In this document: piece by piece, positions 43,716-52,415 of the stretch
Layout of the letters: every line of letters begins with the position of its first letter
Position numbering within the stretch: the stretch's first letter is position 1
Source of the DNA: Fimenecus sp045545735
GTDB lineage: Bacteria; Bacillota; Clostridia; Oscillospirales; Acutalibacteraceae
Reading direction: 5' to 3'
DNA: 64,000 bases
NCBI GenBank assembly: GCA_045545735.1
Contig: JAZQBM010000012.1
Location: 186,001-250,000, forward strand
Program-made: the position numbers and the translations under genes
Notes under the pieces: model-generated
Database searches by the model: none
Seen by the model: only the letters and a program-made list of their open reading frames with translations
Told to the model about the DNA's origin: nothing

Positions 43716-44732
43716 TTATAAAACATCATCAAACAACTTGAAGTTTTCTTTTGTGGCTGTAAGTTCGCCATTTTGGATTTTCTTGATAATCTCAACAATT
43801 CTGTCGTTGATTGGTGTAGCCACACCGTATTTCTTACCGAAATCACAAACAACGCCGTTAATTGCATCAACCTCACAAGGTTTCCCTTTTTTAAGGTCCT
43901 GTAACATTGAAGGCTCAATATCTCTGTGTTTTTTGAGGGCTATTGGAAGTAAGAAACAACCGAATGCACGCTTTAATGCACCTTTCCAATAGAAAAGACC
44001 AACAATATTTTTACCTTGTACGGGTGCAAACTCAACGCCTGATGCGTGACCTACATCAATAATTTCTTTCATACAACGGATAGCAACCTTCTGACCTGCC
44101 TTGTCTTCAGTAACATCACCGAAAACACCGCCAACAACTGTACCAAGACCTGAAAATGTAGAGTTGATAAGTAATTTTGACCAACGAGCACCCATAAGAT
44201 TTTCTTCTTCGTGAACAGGACACATCATTTCAAGTAAATCCTTAACCATCTTGAACTGTGCGTCAGTAATACCGTCCATTTTACCCATGTGGAATGAAAG
44301 TGAGTCCTTGTCACTTGTAAGCTCGCAAACACCCGACTCAACTAACGCTGCACCCCATTCAACAGCACAACCCATAGTGTGCTCTGTACCAACAATTTCA
44401 GCAATTAAAGGTTCAGGAATACCGTTTTGCAATGTTACAATAACACCGTCATCTGTAAGGTAATCTTTAAGCATTGTTACAACTTCTTTGTTGAATAACT
44501 GTTTTGTAAGAAGAATAATAACGTCGTATTTACCTTCCATCTGGTCAGGTGTAATTGCTTTTACAGGCACTAACATATCAACTGTACCAATAATTTTAGC
44601 ACCTTTTGTGTTAAGAGCTTCAACGTGTGCCTTATTTCTGTTAATAAGGTCAACTTCGCCACCATTTTTTGTAATAAATGCACCAAGTACAGTACCGAGT
44701 GAGCCTGCACCATAAATCGCATATCTTGCCAT
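43716..44732 (-). CDS. 2-dehydropantoate 2-reductase family protein (ApbA/PanE)
   Basis: 338 residues. The NADP-binding motif YAIYGAGSLGTVLGAF, then VIILLTKQ, VTLQNGIPEP with the conserved Asn, and a catalytic-region Lys in GARWSKLLINSTFSGLG match the ApbA/PanE fold. True PanE makes pantoate for coenzyme A; several paralogs with similar motifs act on other keto acids, so no gene symbol is given. Alone between hairpins. Confidence 0.85.
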   Translation of the reverse strand: MARYAIYGAGSLGTVLGAFITKNGGEVDLINRNKAHVEALNTKGAKIIGTVDMLVPVKAITPDQMEGKYDVIILLTKQLFNKEVVTMLKDYLTDDGVIVTLQNGIPEPLIAEIVGTEHTMGCAVEWGAALVESGVCELTSDKDSLSFHMGKMDGITDAQFKMVKDLLEMMCPVHEEENLMGARWSKLLINSTFSGLGTVVGGVFGDVTEDKAGQKVAIRCMKEIIDVGHASGVEFAPVQGKNIVGLFYWKGALKRAFGCFLLPIALKKHRDIEPSMLQDLKKGKPCEVDAINGVVCDFGKKYGVATPINDRIVEIIKKIQNGELTATKENFKLFDDVL

Positions 44733-44812
44733 AAAATAACCCCTTTTACACTTGTTATATTTTTATCAAAGTAATTATATACTCTTTAATTCTAAAATTC
44801 AATAGAATAAAG

Positions 44813-44841
44813 AAAAAAAGGAACGATGCCTTAATCGTTCC
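44813..44841 (-). terminator. Terminator of the phosphodiesterase/glycosidase/acyltransferase unit
   Basis: GGAACGAT/ATCGTTCC stem with a six-base loop and seven T on the minus strand. Confidence 0.9.
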
Positions 44842-44864
44842 CAATTTCTATTGTATGTTAATTT

Positions 44865-45878
44865 TTAATTGCATTTTACTCTAATTTTTTTGAAGACAGA
44901 TTCAACTATATAATTCACAATACAAATTACAAAAACACATAAACTGCTTACAAGAAATGCACCTGCAAAACTTGTTGCGTGAAGATAATCTAAAATAGCC
45001 TTAACAGGCAGTATATTTGAACATATAAACAGCAAAATTCTGTGTAGACCTAAAATCATTAGAGAGTTTTTACCCATGTAAACAATATATTTATTATGAC
45101 AATTCTGACAAATTAAAACAATGAATTGAAGGATGAAAAGTGAATAAATGAGAAATGTATATGATTTTAGTCGTATAATTTCGTCGGAATTTCCTGCTGC
45201 TAAAAGTATTCCTATGGCAAATAGCCCAAATGAAACAACAGGAATAATTCCACGAATTAACTTGTTGTTAAGTTTTGGGGCAATTTTTTCTTTAATTCGC
45301 CTGAACTCAAAAGCGACAAGCATAAAGAAAAGGGCGGGGCACAGGGCATTGAAAGCAAATGGGACGTATTCGTTTTCAAAAGTCTGATTACAATATTGCT
45401 GAATTGGTAATGAAACTATAAACAGCATAATCATAATGAAAAATCTGACAAAAGAATACTTGATTTTTGCAATAAAATAAAAGATATTTGATGCAATAAA
45501 GAAGAGCTGAAGATACCATAAAGCCCAATTACAAACACGAGCACAGTTCTTTCCGCCAAGAATTAAATATTTAATTCCATTAAGAATAGTAATATCTCTT
45601 TGCAAAATCGTAATTGAAACAATAAACGAGAAAATAAAGAATAATACATAAGGTATTAATAGATTTTTGATTTTACCTACAAGAAAATCCTTGTATCTTT
45701 TCTTTGTGCTGAACAAATAACCGGAAATGCAAAAGAAAAGTGGCATGTGAAATGAGTATATAAAATGAAAAATCTCTTTGTCTAAAAGCCAACAATGTGC
45801 CAGCACTACAGAAAAAATTGCGATACCTTTAATAAAATCAATAGATGTATTTCTTTTGTTTGAAACTTCATTAATCAT
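44865..45878 (-). CDS. Membrane acyltransferase (acyltransferase 3 family)
   Basis: 337 residues with about ten helices. IDFIKGIAIFSVVLAHCW near the N-terminus holds the family His, and FHMPLFFCISGYLFS the next motif. Such proteins O-acetylate sugars of wall or exported glycans using acetyl-CoA. Last gene of a three-gene run; it begins ten bases after the glycosidase gene, so a role on the same glycan is plausible. Confidence 0.88.
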   Translation of the reverse strand: MINEVSNKRNTSIDFIKGIAIFSVVLAHCWLLDKEIFHFIYSFHMPLFFCISGYLFSTKKRYKDFLVGKIKNLLIPYVLFFIFSFIVSITILQRDITILNGIKYLILGGKNCARVCNWALWYLQLFFIASNIFYFIAKIKYSFVRFFIMIMLFIVSLPIQQYCNQTFENEYVPFAFNALCPALFFMLVAFEFRRIKEKIAPKLNNKLIRGIIPVVSFGLFAIGILLAAGNSDEIIRLKSYTFLIYSLFILQFIVLICQNCHNKYIVYMGKNSLMILGLHRILLFICSNILPVKAILDYLHATSFAGAFLVSSLCVFVICIVNYIVESVFKKIRVKCN

Positions 45879-45888
45879 AAATTAAATT

Positions 45889-46845
45889 TCACACCTCAGC
45901 CTCGTAAAATCCAATACACTCTCTACCGGTAAGATTGTTTGAAACATTTCTTGCATTAAAATAAAGTCTTAACTTATTTTCGTGATACGTAAGACAACAA
46001 GCATAAACATATTGTGCCATCCAGTCATTATCACCACATTTTTGCGGTGCCAAAAATGGTTTTACAAACTCAAAATTAATACCGTCTTGGGATTTTAAAA
46101 GCATAATTGCCGAATGGCTTTTTCCGTCTTTTTCAAAAAGCCCATTTTGAAGTCCTATGTAACAATCTTTAAGTTTATACACCTTTAAACAACCTGAACA
46201 AAGATTGAGATATTCAATGTTTTTATCAGGACTGATAATAGGTGTTTCCCTTGAAACGTAGCCGTTTGTGATGCTATCGCTTTCTGCAAAACTTATGTGT
46301 GTTGGCTCACAAAATCCACAATCTTCAATGAATGTTTGCCCACAAGAATAATACATACGATACTTGCCATCAATATTTATCAAAAACGGATTAGAAATTG
46401 CAAATCCTTGCTTATATTCTTCATAATTTCGTGTTTTGCCAATAACCAAATATGGATTTGACCATTCCTTAAGATTAGTTGATTCAACACAGTATATTTC
46501 TGATTTCCATTTTGCACCAACAAGGCTCAGAAGATTAAAAATCACAGGTCTTGTACGTTCGTAAAACAGATAATATTTTCCGTCGATATAATTAATATTA
46601 GGACGCATTGCACGGTTTACAATTTTACCTTTATTTTTAAAATCCATTCCGTCAACACTTTCATAATGATAAACACCAAAAAACGTGTGACAGAACAAAT
46701 GCCATTTGCCATCGTGAGAAACGTCAGGAGTTAAAACACTCGGGTCAGCAATAACAAAACTGTTCCAAGGATTTTTAAGTATAGGATTGCCTTCAAAAAG
46801 CGTAAAATCCGCGTTGTTAAATTGTTCAAAAGTAAGATTATTCAT
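45889..46845 (-). CDS. GH43-like five-bladed beta-propeller glycosidase
   Basis: 318 residues. FVIADPSVLTPDVS contains the start Asp of clan GH-F/GH-J propellers; KWHLFCHTF, YYLFYERTRP and RMYYSCGQ are blade strands. It could belong to GH43, GH32/68 or GH130-like groups; substrate unassigned. No signal peptide. ATG 46845 has AAGGA upstream and overlaps the end of the phosphodiesterase gene by eight bases. Confidence 0.65.
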   Translation of the reverse strand: MNNLTFEQFNNADFTLFEGNPILKNPWNSFVIADPSVLTPDVSHDGKWHLFCHTFFGVYHYESVDGMDFKNKGKIVNRAMRPNINYIDGKYYLFYERTRPVIFNLLSLVGAKWKSEIYCVESTNLKEWSNPYLVIGKTRNYEEYKQGFAISNPFLINIDGKYRMYYSCGQTFIEDCGFCEPTHISFAESDSITNGYVSRETPIISPDKNIEYLNLCSGCLKVYKLKDCYIGLQNGLFEKDGKSHSAIMLLKSQDGINFEFVKPFLAPQKCGDNDWMAQYVYACCLTYHENKLRLYFNARNVSNNLTGRECIGFYEAEV

Positions 46846-47827
46846 AGTCAAATTCCTTGTTTGTAACAATAAATGTCATTCGTTCTTGAATACTTGCACC
46901 GCCGTGGTCTGTACCTATTCCACCGTGGTCAGAAGTTATAATAATAAGCCAATCTTCTGTGTCATAAGTTTCTCTCTGCTTAATTGCGTTAATTGCTTCA
47001 AAACCATATTGGTCAGCAGTCTGGAACGCCTCTTTATACCTTGGATTATTAAAAGTAAAACCGTAGTTATGACCTGTACTGTCAGTTGGCTCATAAATAA
47101 CAAAAATAAAGTCTGCACAATCATTCTTTTTAATTTCATTTAATGTGTATTCGTGAGATGCCTTGTCATTTTTACATCTGTTAAATGAAACATTAAGATT
47201 GTTTTTTTCGCAGTAATCTTTTTCTTCGTTATATGTAGCGTTTTTTCTGTCAAAATGACCTTTCCATTTGGTAATAAAAGAAGAACTGTCAATTACTTTT
47301 TCTTCAACAAGTGTTGTGAGAAGTGTTTTGTGGTCAAGCGATTTTGTAATGCCGTTTGCAGTAATTCCGTGCTCATCTGCCCATACACCAGTAAGAATTG
47401 AACACCAACCTGGTGCAGTAGATGTGTCTTGAGTATTTTCGGCAGGGTAGTTTACGCCACCACAATAAGAAAGGTTTATTGAAGCACCATCGTCTAATAA
47501 TGTATCAACAGCACTTTCCCCATCAACCATTTCTTTAAGTACATCTGCACGACAACCATCGTAACCTATAATAATTGCTTTCTTTTCAGTCTTACCGTCA
47601 GCAAGAGGGGAGTCAAAGTGAGTTTTAATAATATTGTATAGTTCAGTTTGAGGAATAGCAGTTTCAATAGTGTTTTCATAACCTATTGAAGCAACATTCT
47701 GTCTGAACAATTCTTCAGTGTCACCCGAATCTTTTGCATATTCCATTTTTGGAATTAAAATCGCAGAGGCAACAATTCCACCAACTAGAACAATAGCCAA
47801 AACAATAATCAAAATTTTCTTTTTCAT
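46838..47827 (-). CDS. Membrane-anchored type I phosphodiesterase/alkaline phosphatase-fold enzyme
   Basis: 329 residues. One N-terminal helix (about 4-28) anchors an outer domain of the alkaline phosphatase superfamily: IIIGYDGCRADV with the first metal-binding Asp, a Thr/Ser-rich nucleophile region DTSTAPGWCSILTG, and TSDHGGIGTDHGG with further metal ligands. It probably cleaves phosphodiesters of a wall or lipid polymer outside the cell. AAAGGAG precedes ATG 47827. First gene of the three-gene unit. Confidence 0.85.
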   Translation of the reverse strand: MKKKILIIVLAIVLVGGIVASAILIPKMEYAKDSGDTEELFRQNVASIGYENTIETAIPQTELYNIIKTHFDSPLADGKTEKKAIIIGYDGCRADVLKEMVDGESAVDTLLDDGASINLSYCGGVNYPAENTQDTSTAPGWCSILTGVWADEHGITANGITKSLDHKTLLTTLVEEKVIDSSSFITKWKGHFDRKNATYNEEKDYCEKNNLNVSFNRCKNDKASHEYTLNEIKKNDCADFIFVIYEPTDSTGHNYGFTFNNPRYKEAFQTADQYGFEAINAIKQRETYDTEDWLIIITSDHGGIGTDHGGASIQERMTFIVTNKEFDYE

Positions 47828-47883
47828 AAGTCCAACTCCTTTCATAATTAAATGATATCATAGTTTTCTACCAAAAACAACCA

Positions 47884-48126
47884 AAATAAAAAGACAGCAA
47901 GAAAAATCTTACCGTCTTTATAGTTGTGTTTTTTAAAAATGTCATAGCAAATCCTCTTTAGCCTGTTCAGGGCAAAAATTATTATCGTGTGCAAGGTCAT
48001 AATTTTTGCGAGTATTTGTTTTTCCTTTTACCTCTAACTCAGCGGTTAGTCAGCGGTTTAGAGGATAAGCGATTTTGCCCCATGTAAGGATGAATGGAAG
48101 TGCCTTGGGGCATAGTAACCTTGCAC
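47884..48126 (-). ncRNA. Structured non-coding RNA with its own promoter and terminator, family unassigned
   Basis: About 243 bases on the minus strand. It starts near 48126 after a good promoter. GTGCAAGGT at the 5' end can pair with ACCTTGCAC (47989-47997). Inner hairpins are TGCCCC-AAGG/CCTT-TGGGGCA and CCTCTAA/TTAGAGG enclosing a tandem CCGCTGA. GCAAAAATTAT and ATAATTTTTGC pair around the ACCTTGCAC segment, so the 5' end would form a pseudoknot with that loop. It ends in a 13-bp hairpin (47890-47919). No convincing ORF. It could be a raiA-motif or 6S-like RNA; I cannot confirm either. The gap 47828-48245 holds only this RNA and two promoters. Confidence 0.7.
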
Positions 48127-48131
48127 TTTCT

Positions 48132-48159
48132 ATTATACAACAAATAAAAACTTATTCAA
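48132..48159 (-). promoter_or_regulatory. Sigma-A promoter of the ncRNA
   Basis: On the minus strand TTGAAT, 16 bases, TATAAT, ending about six bases before the first stem. Confidence 0.8.
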
Positions 48160-48191
48160 TAGGGTAGAAGAAACTTTTAATCTTCTATTTG

Positions 48192-48221
48192 TTGATTTTT
48201 GTTTTGTTTGAGTGGTATAAT
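48192..48221 (+). promoter_or_regulatory. Promoter of the araC-type gene
   Basis: TTGATT at 48192-48197, 18 bases, TATAAT at 48216-48221; divergent from the ncRNA promoter. Confidence 0.65.
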
Positions 48222-48245
48222 TATCTAAACTTTTAGAATCCAGAG

Positions 48246-49088
48246 GTGATAATTATAAAACAGATTGATACTGGTATACTTTTAAATTCTCAGATACAAT
48301 TCTTTTCAATGTCTGCTCTTGCGAAAAAGTTATATTATCATGTACTTTGCATGGGACATTTCTTCTGTGACAATAATTATCATCTTGTCCGTGAGAACTA
48401 CGACAGTATTTTGCTTATACTTGTAAAGGATGGCAGTTTTACTTTTAGTGACAGTAACGGTGAATTTATCACAGCAAATAAAAACAGTATGGTGATACTT
48501 GATTGTTATGAACCCCACGAATATTTTACTAATGATTATACTGAATTTTTATGGATGCATATTGCTGGGGTAAACAGCCGTGAATTTTGTAGTGAAATAG
48601 TAAATACATGTGGCAATCTTATTAACGGTTCTGCATTTAGTGAAGCAGAAAGGTTGTTTTTGAAGATATATAACGCTTCTAAGGGAAATGAGAGAGAAAT
48701 ATCACTACTGATTTATCGTTTACTTACGCAACTTGTTTCTACAAATAAGACAGAAATTGATAATAAAGGTATTCTTTACATTAGCAAAGCAAAAGAATAT
48801 ATTACAGAGCATCTTGATGAAGAAATAACAACTGGAATTATTGCCGATGAACTTCATATAAGTCCAACTCATTTATCAAGGCTTTTCAGACAACAGACAG
48901 GTTTTTCACCCTATGACTATGTTATTGCTGAAAGAATTAACAAGGCAAAAGAATACCTTCTCACAACCGACAAAAGCATTACAGATATAGCGTATCTAAC
49001 TGGTTTCAATTCTCAGGCAAATTTCATTTATTGTTTCAAAAATCACGAGGGTATTTCACCGGGCAGATTCCGTAAACTTAAATTTTAA
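48246..49088 (+). CDS. AraC-family transcriptional regulator
   Basis: About 280 residues. Cupin-like sensor part at about 40-130 (GSFTFSDSNGEF, LDCYEPHEYF) and two helix-turn-helix motifs at about 190-280: IADELHISPTHLSRLFRQQTG and ITDIAYLTGFNSQANFIYCFK with the closing SPGRFRKL. The only regular early start is GTG 48246, but it is part of GAGGTG, the evident ribosome binding site; at the right distance stand ATT and ATA (48252, 48255). It precedes a corrinoid methyltransferase operon and probably controls it. Confidence 0.85.
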   Translation: MIIIKQIDTGILLNSQIQFFSMSALAKKLYYHVLCMGHFFCDNNYHLVRENYDSILLILVKDGSFTFSDSNGEFITANKNSMVILDCYEPHEYFTNDYTEFLWMHIAGVNSREFCSEIVNTCGNLINGSAFSEAERLFLKIYNASKGNEREISLLIYRLLTQLVSTNKTEIDNKGILYISKAKEYITEHLDEEITTGIIADELHISPTHLSRLFRQQTGFSPYDYVIAERINKAKEYLLTTDKSITDIAYLTGFNSQANFIYCFKNHEGISPGRFRKLKF

Positions 49089-49188
49089 TAATGTTAGGAT
49101 TTCTAAACTTTAAGGCAGTATTTTGAAATACTGTCTTTTCTTTTTTATGTATAATAGAAATATAAATAATCGCAAAGGGATTGATTTT

Positions 49189-50427
49189 ATGAATAACAAA
49201 GACAGAGAAAGACTTCGCTGGCTTGCAAATCATCAACTTGAAATTGCAAATTCACCTAAAAATCTTGAACGCGTTGAACTTTGGAAAAGACATAATATGT
49301 ATAAAGGTGAAAGACCACCTATTCATATTGAGGTTGGCAGTTTTGCACACGAGGTAATCAACCCATTGTTACAGTGTGAAGACGAGCAGGCAAGATGGAT
49401 TGAATATAAACTTTTGAATAACTTTGTCAATATGGAATTATTTGATGATGACAAAGTTGTGCCACCATATTTTCAACAAACCTACGACATCTATTTCACT
49501 CTTTTTGGTCACCATATAAAACAAACTGTTGTTAAAAAAGACGATGGTACAGAAATGGGTCATCAGTTTGAGCATATCATTGACGATTTGGCTGACGATT
49601 TTGATAAAATTCAACAGCCTACAATCTATGGTGTCAATAAAGAAAGCACAATGCAGAAGAATACACTCTTTAACGACATTTTCGGTGATATTCTTCCTGT
49701 AAGACTTGTAAGTGATGGACTTTATTCAACTCCCACACAACACGTGGTACATATGATGGGTATGGAAAATATGCTCTTTGCAATGTACGACTATCCTGAT
49801 GAATTTAAAGAAATGATGGATAGAATTGCAGATGCTTATGTTGCATATTTCAAGCATCTTGAAAGTGAAAATGTACTTTTACAGAATAAATCTTTTGAGT
49901 GGGTATGTCAGGGTTCATTAGCATTTTATGACAAACCTGATAAACAAGGTCAGATTAAGACAACTGACCTTTGGGGCTTTATGGATAGTCAGGAAACTGT
50001 GGGTATTTCACCAGAAATGTTCCATGAGTTCATATTCCCTTGCTATTATAAAATTGCATCATTATTCGGCAGACTCAATTATGGTTGTTGTGAGCCTGTT
50101 CATCCTCATTGGGACACCATAAAAACCTTGCCTAATCTTAAAAAAGTGTCAATTTCACCTTGGTGTGACGAAGATTTTATGGCAGAACAACTTCGTGGTT
50201 CTGGTATTATCTATCACAGAAAACCAAATCCGACATTTCTTGGTGTTGGTAAAAATCTTGATGAAGATGCAACTCGTAAGCATATTGAAAAGACTATCAA
50301 AACTGCTCGTGGTTGTAAACTTGAATTCGCACAACGAGATGTTTACACAGTTAATAACGATATGAACAAGGTGCGTCGCTTTGTTGAGATTATAAGGGAA
50401 TCAATTGAAAATCATTGGGAGGGTTAA
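49189..50427 (+). CDS. Uroporphyrinogen decarboxylase-like methyltransferase (corrinoid system)
   Basis: 412 residues, ATG 49189 with AAAGGGA. The C-terminal barrel looks like the UroD/MtaA superfamily: ISPEMFHEFIFPCYYKIA, then GCCEPVHPHWDTI with Cys and His in the place of the zinc site (HxC-type ligands of methyl-transferring members), and CKLEFAQRDV. It is longer at the N-terminus than MtaA. It ends three bases before the corrinoid protein gene, so it most likely moves a methyl group between an unknown substrate and that corrinoid. Not a heme enzyme by context. Confidence 0.8.
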   Translation: MNNKDRERLRWLANHQLEIANSPKNLERVELWKRHNMYKGERPPIHIEVGSFAHEVINPLLQCEDEQARWIEYKLLNNFVNMELFDDDKVVPPYFQQTYDIYFTLFGHHIKQTVVKKDDGTEMGHQFEHIIDDLADDFDKIQQPTIYGVNKESTMQKNTLFNDIFGDILPVRLVSDGLYSTPTQHVVHMMGMENMLFAMYDYPDEFKEMMDRIADAYVAYFKHLESENVLLQNKSFEWVCQGSLAFYDKPDKQGQIKTTDLWGFMDSQETVGISPEMFHEFIFPCYYKIASLFGRLNYGCCEPVHPHWDTIKTLPNLKKVSISPWCDEDFMAEQLRGSGIIYHRKPNPTFLGVGKNLDEDATRKHIEKTIKTARGCKLEFAQRDVYTVNNDMNKVRRFVEIIRESIENHWEG

Positions 50428-50430
50428 ACT

Positions 50431-51069
50431 ATGTCAACAGTATTAGAAATATGTGAATTCGTGCAAAAAGGCAGAGCAAAAAATGTAAAAGAACTTGTAA
50501 CACAGGCTCTTGAGGATAATATTTCAGCAAAAGAAATTCTTGATAACGGACTTATTGCAGGTATGATGGCAATCGGTGAAAAATTCAAGAAAAATGAGGT
50601 GTATGTGCCTGAAGTTTTAATTGCTGCAAGGGCTATGAATATGGGTGTTGCAATTCTTAAACCATATTTAACGCAAGAAGGTGTTGAGCCAATCGGTAAG
50701 GCCGTTATTTGTACAGTTAAGGGTGACTTGCACGACATTGGTAAAAACCTTGTTAAAATGATGCTTGAAGGTGTAGGAATAGAATGCATTGACCTTGGTA
50801 CTGATGTTTCAGCAGAACAAGTTGTTAATGCCGTTAAAGAAAATGATGCACAAATCGTAGCACTCTCATCACTTCTTACAACTACAATGGAATACCACAA
50901 AGATGTTGTTGATGCTCTCAAGGATGCAGGACTTCGTGACAAAGTAAAGGTTATGGTTGGTGGTGCACCTGTAAGTGAAGACTTTGCAAAACAGGTCGGT
51001 GCAGATAGTTATGCACCTGACGCAGCGACTGCTGCTGATTTAGCACTTTCATTTTTCAAAAAGGACTAA
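50431..51069 (+). CDS. Methyltransferase corrinoid protein (MtaC/MtbC-like)
   Basis: 212 residues. The N-terminal helical cap (about 1-85) is followed by the B12-binding domain with DLHDIGKNLVKMMLEGVG, where His is the lower axial cobalt ligand, then IDLGTDV, LSSLLTTTM and VMVGGAPVS. It carries the methyl group between the two flanking UroD-like enzymes. No activator (RACE/RamA ferredoxin type) is present in the window. Confidence 0.95.
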   Translation: MSTVLEICEFVQKGRAKNVKELVTQALEDNISAKEILDNGLIAGMMAIGEKFKKNEVYVPEVLIAARAMNMGVAILKPYLTQEGVEPIGKAVICTVKGDLHDIGKNLVKMMLEGVGIECIDLGTDVSAEQVVNAVKENDAQIVALSSLLTTTMEYHKDVVDALKDAGLRDKVKVMVGGAPVSEDFAKQVGADSYAPDAATAADLALSFFKKD

Positions 51070-51073
51070 AAAT

Positions 51074-52063
51074 ATGAAACCAATAGTAAAGAAAATACTT
51101 GAAAATAAAGATAAAACTATACCTATTTTATCTTTTCCATCTACACAGTTGCTTGGTATTACCGTGAAAGAGTTGCTCGATAGTCCCGAAATGCAAGTCA
51201 AGGGAATGAAAGCAATACTTGACCGATGCAACATGGGTGCATCTCTTAATATGATGGATTTGTCAGTTGAAGCAGAGGCTTTTGGTTGTGAAATTGTCTT
51301 TAAAGATGACGATGTGCCAACAGTGAAAAAAGGCATAATCGATGACATAATGGATGCGGAAAACATTGTAGTGCCAACTGTGGGGATGGGTAGAACTGCA
51401 ATTTGCATTGATGGCATCAAAAAAGCCAAAGAAGAAATTAAAGATATTCCTGTATTCTGTGGTGTAATTGGCCCTTATTCATTGGCAGGTCGTCTTTTTG
51501 ATATGACTGAACTTATGATGGAGTGTTATGACAGCCCTGATGAAGTTAAAATACTTCTTTCAAAAGCAACCGAATTTATCATAAACTATATTCTCGAATT
51601 CAAAAAAGCAGGTGCCGATGGTGTTATTATGGCAGAACCTGCTGCAGGGCTTTTGTCACCATCACTTAATGCTGAATTTTCAGCACCATTTGTTAAGGAA
51701 ATCATTGAAAAAGTAAACGACGAAAACTGTGTAATCTGTTATCACAACTGTGGTGATGCAATCGGTGATATGACAAACGAAATCAAAGAATATGGTGCTG
51801 ATATTTACCATTTTGGTAACGCAGTTCCACTTGTAAAAATGTTACCAGAAATGCCAACGGACACTATCGTTATGGGTAATATTGACCCTGTCCTTTTTAC
51901 AACATCAACACCTGATGAGATAAAAGAAAATGTGAAAGTACTTTATGAAGAATGCAAAGATTATCCTAATTTTATGATTTCTTCAGGTTGCGACATTCCA
52001 GCAAAAGCAAAGTGGGAAAACATTGATGCTTATTTTGATACAATAAAAGAACTTTATTCTTGA
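51074..52063 (+). CDS. UroD-family methyltransferase (MtaA/MtbA-like)
   Basis: 329 residues. The UroD/MtaA barrel: CNMGASLNMMDLSVEAEAFGCEI, VCGVIGPYSLAGRLF-like segment and CYHNCGDAIGDM with His and Cys of the zinc site, and ISSGCDIP near the end. MtaA-like proteins move the methyl group from the corrinoid protein to coenzyme M or to tetrahydrofolate. In a bacterium the acceptor is likely tetrahydrofolate. The four bases between genes show one operon. Confidence 0.87.
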   Translation: MKPIVKKILENKDKTIPILSFPSTQLLGITVKELLDSPEMQVKGMKAILDRCNMGASLNMMDLSVEAEAFGCEIVFKDDDVPTVKKGIIDDIMDAENIVVPTVGMGRTAICIDGIKKAKEEIKDIPVFCGVIGPYSLAGRLFDMTELMMECYDSPDEVKILLSKATEFIINYILEFKKAGADGVIMAEPAAGLLSPSLNAEFSAPFVKEIIEKVNDENCVICYHNCGDAIGDMTNEIKEYGADIYHFGNAVPLVKMLPEMPTDTIVMGNIDPVLFTTSTPDEIKENVKVLYEECKDYPNFMISSGCDIPAKAKWENIDAYFDTIKELYS

Positions 52064-52080
52064 TAATACTCAATAATTAT

Positions 52081-52128
52081 AAAAAGCGTTGAATAGAAGG
52101 TTAGCATTTCCTAAACACAACGCTTTTT
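52081..52128 (+). terminator. Terminator of the corrinoid operon
   Basis: Eleven-bp stem AAAAAGCGTTG/CAACGCTTTTT with a secondary inner stem. Confidence 0.85.
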
Positions 52129-52306
52129 GTTTTGTATATATAAATGAATCGCTTGTACCCAATCCCCAAAACTCATATTAATATTACCAATCAATGATTG
52201 GAGTTTTGCATGGTGGATTGTCTTTACTTGCAGGGTTTTTTGATTTTTTCTCCTTGTGTGAATAACATCAAAGGCAATCCGTATAACCTCCTTTCGAAAG
52301 AGAGGC

Positions 52307-52343
52307 AAAAACGTCACGGTTGCATACTTGCCGTGGCGTTTTT
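52307..52343 (+). terminator. Terminator-like hairpin in the 52.1-52.4 kb gap
   Basis: AAAAACGTCACGG/CCGTGGCGTTTTT, 13 bp with one wobble pair. The gap 52129-52415 has no gene I can support; a minus-strand reading frame there ends inside the corrinoid-operon terminator. The hairpin suggests a small transcript upstream or a relic. Confidence 0.7.
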
Positions 52344-52415
52344 GTATATATGAGAATTCATTTTGAAAGTTTCTTTCATATTTTATATATACAAATTTTG
52401 AAAGGATTGATTTGA

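Noticed and set aside
47883..47960. 25-codon ORF with an AGAGG-like site at the 3' end of the ncRNA
   Set aside because: It runs through the terminator hairpin and has no recognisable composition or homologue that I know.
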